Shown in pieces: positions 56,330 through 62,933 of a stretch of 64,000 nt of DNA (position 1 is the first letter of the stretch; every line of letters starts with the position of its first letter). The stretch comes from an uncultured Bacteroidales bacterium. Lineage in GTDB: Bacteria; Bacteroidota; Bacteroidia; Bacteroidales; UBA932. The stretch lies in the NCBI GenBank assembly GCA_905235085.1, contig CAJOKD010000014.1, forward strand, positions 34,865 to 98,864, in the 5' to 3' direction. A model generated the notes under the pieces. The model saw only the letters and a list, made by a program, of their open reading frames with translations, ran no database searches and had not been told where the DNA came from. A program made the translations under genes and the position numbers.

Positions 56330-56789
56330 GACCCACCGGGCTGCGGTGCTAAGTGGGTCTGAAGCGCAGTTGCGAAGTTAGGTAATTTTTCTGAGTGTTC
56401 CGTATTTGACTTGTCTGAAAGGAAGAATATCTGTTTATTTCTGGGAATCCCGTCGTCCCCGTCATCCCCGGCCGCTTGGTCGTTTCGCCAAACTGCTGCA
56501 CACCGACCGGCCCTGCACGGCTCTCCAAGGCCGGTCAGCGTACAGCTATGGCCCATTTCGGCCCCTGCTGCATGTCTACCCCACTCACAGGCCCCTGCAA
56601 GGCCCCTACTTGTAGCAGTTTGGCGAAATCTCTGCGTCGAGGCAATCAATGCCCCGGTCTGCCCTTCTGAGCACGACGGATATAGCTTCCAGGCAGTAGA
56701 AGTTCACCGAAGGAACCTATATTACGCGAAAAGCCCACAACCGTGGAGGGGCCATGGGCTTGATTTGTAGTGCTAAATCGCTAATCCTG
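56330..56789. other. Non-coding region with a long inverted repeat
   Basis: No credible gene lies here; the open frames are GC-rich and low in complexity. A perfect 15-base inverted repeat is present: TTTCGCCAAACTGCT at 56483-56497 and its complement at 56614-56628. It encloses 116 bases rich in CCCCTGC and GGCC words, including a nested GACCGGCC/GGCCGGTC pair. It could be a structured RNA or a small mobile remnant; nothing decides between these. Confidence 0.5.
56483..56628. repeat. 15-base inverted repeat pair enclosing a GC-rich segment
   Basis: The two arms match perfectly. No flanking target-site duplication was seen next to the arms. Confidence 0.7.
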
Positions 56790-56862
56790 AGCCACTTAAC
56801 AGACTTGAACTGTTGACCTACGCGTTACGAATGCGTTGCTCTACCGACTGAGCTAAAGTGGC
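56790..56862 (-). tRNA. tRNA-Thr (anticodon CGT)
   Basis: Read on the minus strand, this 73-base cloverleaf has acceptor GCCACTT/AAGTGGC, a D arm (GCTC...GAGC), an anticodon loop TTCGTAA with anticodon CGT, and a T arm AACAG-TTCAAGT-CTGTT. The closing pair of the anticodon stem is an A-C mismatch, as in the corresponding Escherichia coli tRNA position. CCA is not encoded. Confidence 0.93.
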
Positions 56863-56923
56863 TTGGCAACATTTCTCGCGGAAATGGATTACAAATATAA
56901 TCAAATTATTCCAAAGTATCGAC

Positions 56924-56931
56924 TAAATTTG
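56924..56931 (+). promoter_or_regulatory. -7 box of the flavoprotein gene
   Basis: TAAATTTG ends four bases before the ATG at 56936, so the transcript would begin at or next to the start codon. Confidence 0.4.
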
Positions 56932-56935
56932 CAAC

Positions 56936-58336
56936 ATGAAATCCGATATTCTCATAATTGGCGGGGGAGCCGCCGGTCTTATGGCTGCCTATGGGGCTGC
57001 AAGGGCTCTTCCGCAGGGGAGCTCAGCGAAGATTACCATTCTCGAAAAGATGCCGCGTCCCGGAAGGAAGATCCTCTTCACGGGCAAGGGCCGCTGCAAT
57101 TTCACCAATGTCAAGGACTGGAACGAGTTCTCGAGGCATATCCGTACCAATCCGGCTTTCGTGAAGCCGGCTTTCTTCAACTTCACTCCCGAGAATATGA
57201 TTGACTTCCTTGAGGGAAACGGTCTCGAGACCGTCGTTGAAAGGGGGGACCGTGCCTTCCCGTATTCACATAGGGCTTCCGATGTACTGGATACGATTGT
57301 GGAAACAGTTCTGCGGCAGGGAGTTACCTTGCTGACCGAAAGGGTGGTGGAGGAAATCAGGCCTGGTTTTACGGTGCTTTGCACCAACGGAGAGAACTTT
57401 GAATGCTCCAAACTGATAATCGCCACAGGAGGCCTTTCCTATCCTTTCACCGGCTCTTCCGGCGACGGTTATCGTTGGGCCGGATTCTTCGGGCACAAAG
57501 TCACACCTTGCTTCCCATCGCTTACCGCCCTGGTTCCGAAAGGTTTCAAGGTGCTGGACGGCTCGCAGCCTGAGATGAAGGGACACATTTCCAGGGAGAC
57601 TCTTATGACCGGAAGCGGAGAGGCTCTCAAAGGTGCCAAGCTCAAGAATGTCAGCCTTTCAGTCAGCATAGACGGCTCCGCATCCGAGGCTGAGTTCGGA
57701 GATATAGATTTCACCGACGGGGGAATAGAAGGCCCGATCGGCTTCCAGGTGAGCCGCAAGTGCGTCAAGGCCCTCATAAACGGCAGCAAGGTGGCTTTTT
57801 CCCTGGATCTGAAGCCTGGCGTCCCATTGGAAGAACTGACGGGGCGCGTCAAGACTCTCTGGAAGGAAATCAGAAACGATCCGCGTACGCGCCAGGCCAA
57901 GGACGGCCGCGGCATCAACGGCAAGGAGATGTACAGGATCCTTCTCGGCAAGCTGATGCCTTGGGAACTGATTCCGGGCTTCCAGGCATGGAACCCTGAC
58001 ATTCTCAAGACAAGCATCAGGCAGGAGGTCCATGGCCGTGGGAAGAGAGTCCAGAAGAGAAAGTACGACGTGGATCTTGAACTGCTTGCCAAGACGCTGA
58101 AAGACTGGAGGTTCGATATCATCGGATATGTCGGCTACGAGCGCTGCGTCATTACCGCCGGTGGTATCATGACCGATGAAGTAGTGGCGAAGACCATGGA
58201 ATCCAAGCTCGTGAAGGGTCTCTATTTCTGCGGGGAAGTCCTTGATATGGATTGTGATACCGGAGGCTACAACCTGCAGTGCGCCTTTTCCACAGGAATG
58301 CTTGCCGGAGCCTCGGCGGCTACTTCGCTTCTTTGA
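56936..58336 (+). CDS. NAD(P)/FAD-dependent oxidoreductase (HI0933/YhiN/BaiN family)
   Basis: The 466-residue protein has the FAD-binding motif IIGGGAAGLMAA (about 6-17), the family segment EKMPRPGRKILFTGKGRCNFTN (about 37-58 across two motifs), ATGGLSYPFTGSSGDGY, and a C-terminal GEVLDMDCDTGGYNLQCAFSTG motif. Members are soluble flavoproteins; bile-acid reduction is known for one relative, but most have no assigned substrate. Its end overlaps the convergent small membrane gene by 17 bases. Confidence 0.9.
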   Translation: MKSDILIIGGGAAGLMAAYGAARALPQGSSAKITILEKMPRPGRKILFTGKGRCNFTNVKDWNEFSRHIRTNPAFVKPAFFNFTPENMIDFLEGNGLETVVERGDRAFPYSHRASDVLDTIVETVLRQGVTLLTERVVEEIRPGFTVLCTNGENFECSKLIIATGGLSYPFTGSSGDGYRWAGFFGHKVTPCFPSLTALVPKGFKVLDGSQPEMKGHISRETLMTGSGEALKGAKLKNVSLSVSIDGSASEAEFGDIDFTDGGIEGPIGFQVSRKCVKALINGSKVAFSLDLKPGVPLEELTGRVKTLWKEIRNDPRTRQAKDGRGINGKEMYRILLGKLMPWELIPGFQAWNPDILKTSIRQEVHGRGKRVQKRKYDVDLELLAKTLKDWRFDIIGYVGYERCVITAGGIMTDEVVAKTMESKLVKGLYFCGEVLDMDCDTGGYNLQCAFSTGMLAGASAATSLL

Positions 58337-58838
58337 ATACTTCCAGGAGCTGCTTGGCCAGCTGAGTGGCATTCTTGCTCGGCTTCAGCATCCGATAGGC
58401 ACTGCAGCAGCCCAGGGAGAGGAATATCAATACTATCCAGAAAGACGGATGTCCTTTGCCGATAATGAAGGCAAGGGCAAGGAATATGATTATGGCCGCT
58501 GCGGCGAGGGCCTTGTTCAAGTCCTTGTTGGTGTTCCCTTCCTTCAGCGTCACTGCGTACCTGCGGACGGGCTCGCCCTCGGCCGTTGTTCCTACCATAC
58601 CGGCATCCTCAAGCTTGCAGGAAATGTAACGGTTCTTGAAGGCTGAGGACCAGTCCAGGAACAGGTCGCAATCACCGGTGGTGTCAGGAAGCTGCGAATG
58701 GTCCGTTTCATTGGCCCTCAGCACCTTCCCGTACTTGGCCATTTCCGTCTTGATGCCCCCCAGGACCGTCCCGAAAGGCTTCTCGGTCTGGAACAGCCTC
58801 ATCCCGGCATCCATCATCTGCGCTCTTTTGTCAATCAT
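58320..58838 (-). CDS. Small membrane protein of unknown function
   Basis: The 172-residue protein has a soluble N-terminal half with three cysteines or cysteine-like motifs (GDCDLF, ISCKLE) and two closely spaced membrane helices (about 107-125 and 131-148), then a charged tail. No family is recognised. It stands alone, convergent with the flavoprotein gene and divergent from the metallo-hydrolase gene. Confidence 0.65.
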   Translation of the reverse strand: MIDKRAQMMDAGMRLFQTEKPFGTVLGGIKTEMAKYGKVLRANETDHSQLPDTTGDCDLFLDWSSAFKNRYISCKLEDAGMVGTTAEGEPVRRYAVTLKEGNTNKDLNKALAAAAIIIFLALAFIIGKGHPSFWIVLIFLSLGCCSAYRMLKPSKNATQLAKQLLEVFKEAK

Positions 58839-58901
58839 GTGGTAAAGGTATGAATTATTCGCCGAAATTCATTATAATTGTAATTGACAGAAGCGAATCA
58901 T

Positions 58902-59894
58902 ATGGATAGAAGGAAATTCTTGAATATCAGTGCAGGTGCGGCAGTGGCCGCAGGTTTGGAAAGTCTTTCTGCTTCGGCTAAGGCTGCATCCGCAATCATA
59001 CCATCCTATTCTGGTAGAGCGGATATTCCTGTCAGGAAACTTGAAGGAGGTTATCTGCATTACATAGCCGGCGAGGAAGTTTCGGAGCCGCTCAAGGTCC
59101 GTTTCCTAGGTACCGGCGCTGCCGGCAAGCCAACGCCTGATGCGGACGGCCGCATAAGGAGGCACTCCAGTGTCTTGTTGGACGGTAAGGTAATCATCGA
59201 TTTCACTCCTACTTCCGAAGACATGATTCCTGAAGGATTCCATCCGGAGGCCCTGTTCTTCACCCATTCACACGGGGACCATTACATTCCAGAGGCAGCA
59301 CTCAAACTGGCTCCCGGACATATATTCCTTGGTGCAACATGGATAGACCGAGCAATGGAAGATCTGGAGAAGGCCTCCAAGGAGACCGGACTTCCGATTC
59401 CTCCTGTCATCCCTCTTGGAGTAGGGGACAAGGTCACGATCTGCGGAATGACCCTTACGGCCCTTCCTGCCAACCATGCGACCAAAGACTTGAGGGAACA
59501 GGCTCTGATTTACTTGATAGAGAAACTACCGGTCCGTGTCCTTTACGCCACTGACACCGGGGGCATCACGGGAATCGCCGCCCGCCTGGTCGGAATCGAT
59601 CCGCACATCAAGCCGGGCAATCCGATAACCGGTCTCATCATGGAGTCGACGATGGGGATGGAGAAGGACGAAGATTTCCGGATATTCGTACATTCCAGTG
59701 CACCCCTGGTACTGAGAACGGTCCACATGCTCCTTCGTGAGGGCCGGTACAAACCTAAGGAAGGCCAGCCCGCATACATCACCCATATCGCCCGTTCCCT
59801 CCACGGCAAACAGTCCCAGTCCCAGCTCGATGCTTCGCTCCCAACCCCACTCAAAGCCGCCTACGACGGCCTGGAAGTTACCTTCGAAGCCTGA
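58902..59894 (+). CDS. Tat-exported metallo-beta-lactamase-fold hydrolase
   Basis: I chose ATG 58902 (MDRRKFLNIS) over an in-frame TTG at 58884, because it places a twin-arginine RRKFL signal at the N-terminus. The 330-residue protein has the metal motif THSHGDH and later metal ligands in LPANHAT and YATDTGG, and ends with a THIARSLHGK segment. It is an MBL-fold hydrolase of the ribonuclease Z/phosphodiesterase-like type, folded in the cytoplasm and exported. The substrate is unknown. Confidence 0.85.
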   Translation: MDRRKFLNISAGAAVAAGLESLSASAKAASAIIPSYSGRADIPVRKLEGGYLHYIAGEEVSEPLKVRFLGTGAAGKPTPDADGRIRRHSSVLLDGKVIIDFTPTSEDMIPEGFHPEALFFTHSHGDHYIPEAALKLAPGHIFLGATWIDRAMEDLEKASKETGLPIPPVIPLGVGDKVTICGMTLTALPANHATKDLREQALIYLIEKLPVRVLYATDTGGITGIAARLVGIDPHIKPGNPITGLIMESTMGMEKDEDFRIFVHSSAPLVLRTVHMLLREGRYKPKEGQPAYITHIARSLHGKQSQSQLDASLPTPLKAAYDGLEVTFEA

Positions 59895-59940
59895 GGAAGG
59901 CATTAACCATCAATTTGTTCAGTTCCATATGTTTTGCCCT

Positions 59941-60180
59941 TCAGGGGACCGACCGCCTAAACTGTTCGAGAATACCAAAGGGGAGGGCTACATCTGATCC
60001 ACTGCCGCTCGCCGGGACGGAATACACCGCCGAGCCTATGCACCTCTTCCCTGAACCGTCAGACTTTATCGCACTTACCTTAGTCCCGTCACTCAGGTAG
60101 GTATATGTCAATGATCCTGAAGTGGCCGAGGTCACTCCACACAGCAAGTTAAGGATAATGTAGGAGAAAAGCAAAGGCGG
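59941..60180 (-). pseudogene. Remnant of RHS core (toxin-less cassette)
   Basis: The minus-strand translation SGSLTYTYLSDGTKVSAI and GSAVYSVPASG matches the start of the intact core at 62200-62414. Bases 60085-60174 match 62325-62414 at 86 of 90 positions. The frame then departs from the core sequence, and no toxin follows. Confidence 0.75.
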
Positions 60181-60204
60181 CGACAGATATCTGCCGCCGC
60201 CTTT
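60175..60204 (+). terminator. Possible terminator
   Basis: A GC-rich stem (AAGGCGGCG with CGCCGCCTT, interior GATATC symmetry) is followed by seven T residues on the plus strand. It lies about 280 bases after the metallo-hydrolase gene, whose transcript it may end. Confidence 0.4.
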
Positions 60205-60352
60205 TTTACCGTCATTCCCGACCTGTTCGGGAATCTCCCGTCGGCCCCTGCAGGGCACGGCCGAGTCCAATCCTCGCTTCGCTGCGGCTGAGTACGGCCT
60301 TAGCCCTCAGGGGACCGACTGCCGAAATTGTACTAGAATACCAAAGGCGGCG

Positions 60353-60500
60353 ACTTCTTCAGCCGCCCAGTTCATCGTAGCGGTACGTGACGAGACCCAT
60401 GGATGTCATAAGCCAACTGTGTCTTCAGGACCGGATTTCTACCATCCCCGACTGTCTTCATAATGAGCCTTCCTAGGTCGTCATAGGCATAATGAACCGT
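60353..60500 (-). pseudogene. Decayed YD-repeat fragment
   Basis: The minus strand encodes TVHYAYDDLGRLIMKTVG and TQLAYDIHG, then after a frameshift LVTYRYDELGG and a stop. These are YD repeats of an RHS-type protein, broken and without a start. They lie between the immunity gene at 60634 and the core remnant at 59941. Confidence 0.65.
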
Positions 60501-60633
60501 AGAGAGTGTGACGGCGCGCAGGACCCAACGGACGCGTGCGCCTTAATGATGAAGATACCGCTTGAAGAATAGAGGATAACCTCAAAGTCTAATGGACTTA
60601 TCGGTCATCCTCTTCTCAAGACCAGATTCTATT

Positions 60634-61221
60634 CTATATCCATGTATATGGGTAGCTGATGATACCACCGTTTGCTTTGTACTGTTTTCTAAGTTTTTTC
60701 AATGGTAGCTTTCGGTAACGTCTCCACCAAGTTGAATACTGTTCATATATGACTACCAGATCATCCGGATTCAAAGGGGCTTCAACAATTCTTCCAGAAT
60801 CATCTCTTTTTACAATGATTGCTTCATCAAAAATCCTGTGGTAAAAATATTCGATTCCAGGAATGTTTTTAATTGTTTCTTCCGGGTATTCACTATTCAG
60901 CCGCTCTTTATTCTCAAGTGTCCCAGTAAGATAATAATCAATCAAGTATGCATAGCAGATGCCCTTTCTATTATTGCATATGTCAAGATACATAGAGCCT
61001 ACGCTGGAACGAAGTTCATCATGAAAGCCCACTTGAATAATTGACGTGTCTAAAATGTGCGGAAGAATCAATGGGATAACCCGTTTGGGACAATCTTGTA
61101 ACAAATCAAGGGTCGAGTAACTTACGGGGTGGTTAAGGACTTGCTTCACAACGGTAGTATAACTGGTGGAACAAGACATAATCGCTAGAAAATACAGGAT
61201 AAATAGAAAAACGCGTCTCAT
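60634..61221 (-). CDS. Putative lipoprotein immunity protein for the NlpC/P60-like RHS tip
   Basis: The AT-rich gene encodes 195 residues with a lipoprotein signal (AIMSC, Cys17) and an otherwise unfamiliar, tyrosine-rich sequence. It starts two bases after the stop of the RHS cassette at 61224. Position directly after a toxin tip and envelope targeting fit an immunity protein that blocks a periplasmic cell-wall toxin. The function is inferred from context only. Confidence 0.65.
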   Translation of the reverse strand: MRRVFLFILYFLAIMSCSTSYTTVVKQVLNHPVSYSTLDLLQDCPKRVIPLILPHILDTSIIQVGFHDELRSSVGSMYLDICNNRKGICYAYLIDYYLTGTLENKERLNSEYPEETIKNIPGIEYFYHRIFDEAIIVKRDDSGRIVEAPLNPDDLVVIYEQYSTWWRRYRKLPLKKLRKQYKANGGIISYPYTWI

Positions 61222-61223
61222 AC

Positions 61224-62414
61224 TTAAGGTATCATTATTGAGGGAGCTTGACCTTCCCCTTGGTATCTAAAATAGGCTCGACTTGTTTTGGGACCAAGAA
61301 TATAACCATTCGCATGTGTATAAAATGTAGGCGCCGTAGGATGATTAATGGAAATCCCCATTTGTCCTCGCTTACTAATTACCGTCTTTGTATATCCTTG
61401 CTTGTCAACTTCATAAACAACAGCAGAATGAATGATTTCTTCGCCGAGATCATATGCTCCATTCCCATTTGAATCCACATAATAAAGGACTCTATCACCT
61501 GGAACATTCGGTGTATCACTGCTCAGTTGATAGAAATCACTCATATTGTTATCCGGATTCTCATCCCATTTTGTTATTCCCCTCTGAACTAATTGTAGAT
61601 TACGTTTATCCTCCGGATCACCGAGGGAAGATTCCCAAGCAAAAGAATGGCAATTGTAGGCATCTGGATTTGGAATATTATTAATCTCTAGTGGCGTAGC
61701 AGTATTAGGTAAGTCTAAAACACCTTTATCAATGGAAGGTACGTATGTAGTATCTTTTAGCCCCGTGAGGTCTATCATAATGATTGGATTACCACTACAA
61801 AAGTGATACGGAGATCGGTTTTCGGACAAGGTAGCTAAACAATCCACTGCCGTCCACCTTGCAGTGAAGGGGTCGTACTGCCGTGCACCGAAGTCCACCT
61901 TGCCGAGGTCGAGGCTTCCAAAGGTCTGCTCCTCCTTGCCGCCGAGACGGTAGTGGTTGCTTTCCAGGACAGCGTTGCCCACGCCCAGCCTCGTGCCATA
62001 AGGGAGGTAATCGTTCCTCTCCACGACCTGGGGTGCAGCCAGGGACGCACTGATATCCACAACCGACCTGACGTTGCCCAGGTGGTCGGTAACGTACCAG
62101 CAGTCACGGTAGCAGCCTATGCCTGGGATGGAATCCAGCACGACCAGGCCGCCTCCGGTAGAGTCCACCGCCGCCTCCACGTCGAAGAATATCCTCCCCT
62201 CGTCCCAGGCCACGCTCTCCAGGGTCTCGCTTCCTCCGACAGCTCCGCTCTCCGGAACGGAATACACCGCCGATCCAAGGTACCTCTTGCCTGATCCATC
62301 CTCCCTGACCGCCGAGACCTTCGTCCCGTCACTCAGGTAGGTATATGTCAATGAACCTGAAGTGGCCGAGGTCACTCCGCACGGCAAGTTAAGGATATTG
62401 TAGGAGAAAAGCAA
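61224..62414 (-). CDS. Orphan RHS core with NlpC/P60-like C-terminal toxin tip
   Basis: This is an open frame of 396 residues whose only start is a TTG; the frame is open to a TAA just upstream, and no promoter is evident. The N-terminal half is RHS core (YTYLSDGTKVSA, VTDHLGNVRSVVD, LGKVDFGARQYDPF). The AT-rich tip follows IDLTG. The tip has a cysteine in DAYNCHSFAW, VPGDRVLYYVD, a histidine in EEIIHSAVVYE and VISKRGQMG, a pattern of papain-fold NlpC/P60-like peptidoglycan hydrolases. It may be a silent cassette activated by recombination with the upstream rhs gene. Confidence 0.75.
   Translation of the reverse strand: MLFSYNILNLPCGVTSATSGSLTYTYLSDGTKVSAVREDGSGKRYLGSAVYSVPESGAVGGSETLESVAWDEGRIFFDVEAAVDSTGGGLVVLDSIPGIGCYRDCWYVTDHLGNVRSVVDISASLAAPQVVERNDYLPYGTRLGVGNAVLESNHYRLGGKEEQTFGSLDLGKVDFGARQYDPFTARWTAVDCLATLSENRSPYHFCSGNPIIMIDLTGLKDTTYVPSIDKGVLDLPNTATPLEINNIPNPDAYNCHSFAWESSLGDPEDKRNLQLVQRGITKWDENPDNNMSDFYQLSSDTPNVPGDRVLYYVDSNGNGAYDLGEEIIHSAVVYEVDKQGYTKTVISKRGQMGISINHPTAPTFYTHANGYILGPKTSRAYFRYQGEGQAPSIMIP
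61887..62021 (-). repeat. RHS core repeat, copy in cassette 2
   Basis: This 135-base segment is nearly identical to 63708-63842 in cassette 1 and encodes the FGSLDLGKVDFGARQ part of the core. It provides homology for exchange of toxin tips. Confidence 0.8.
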
Positions 62415-62439
62415 CTGATTCCAGTCGCCGCCAAATTAT

Positions 62440-62925
62440 TCAGGGGCCAGGTGCTCTGAATCTATTGTTTTTCTTTATTCGATAGATATAAACTTTGTCT
62501 GTTTGAACACTATCCCAAGATGGTATTAAAGGTGTTCGTTTATCAAAAGATAAGCCGTCCGCCGTTTTAGTCAAATAAGGAGAGTGTTGTAAATACTTTA
62601 ATCTTTTTTGGTAAGTTATGAGATAATCATACTCTGTAAAATCAAATTTGTTAGCAAGCGTTTCTACGAAAAATAAACTATAGCCCTTTAACTCAGCTTC
62701 AACGCAAGACGCTTTGTTATAAAAATAGACCATAAAAAACTTAAATCGTTCTTCATCCTCAACATAATCAAAACCAACATAAGATGTCCTGTCAAATTCT
62801 GGATACGGTTTTTCTATTTCTTTGGCCAACTCAAAGGAAACTTTGCGTGGGTAATAGTAATACAAAAAACATAATCCGACAACAAACACAGCAGTTGTGG
62901 CAAAATATAAAAATTTCTTTTTCAT
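62440..62925 (-). CDS. Putative membrane-anchored immunity protein for the caspase-like RHS tip
   Basis: The AT-rich gene encodes 161 residues with one N-terminal membrane helix (about 5-24) and a lysine- and tyrosine-rich soluble domain. It starts eight bases after the stop of the RHS protein at 62934. Context suggests it protects against that tip. No family is recognised. Its 3' end lies 25 bases before cassette 2. Confidence 0.6.
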   Translation of the reverse strand: MKKKFLYFATTAVFVVGLCFLYYYYPRKVSFELAKEIEKPYPEFDRTSYVGFDYVEDEERFKFFMVYFYNKASCVEAELKGYSLFFVETLANKFDFTEYDYLITYQKRLKYLQHSPYLTKTADGLSFDKRTPLIPSWDSVQTDKVYIYRIKKNNRFRAPGP

Positions 62926-62933
62926 TTGGTTAT

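Larger units (their letters stand above)
59895..60633. other. Gene-free stretch with decayed RHS sequence and repeats
   Basis: This holds two RHS-derived fragments on the minus strand (listed separately) and a pair of imperfect direct repeats of about 50 bases (59937-59988 and 60303-60352). It also has a hairpin with seven T residues on the plus strand (about 60175-60204) and a palindrome at 60211-60231 (ATTCCCGA-CCTGT-TCGGGAAT) that looks like a dispersed REP-type repeat. No intact gene was found. Confidence 0.6.

Noticed and set aside
56483..56628. Insertion sequence bounded by the 15-base inverted repeats
   Set aside because: The interior is 116 bases with no transposase and no target-site duplication was seen, so an IS call is not supported.
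56299..56770. Open frames of 69-119 codons on both strands between the TonB receptor and tRNA-Thr
   Set aside because: They overlap each other, are rich in repeats and proline/arginine, and follow the inverted-repeat element; no coding features.
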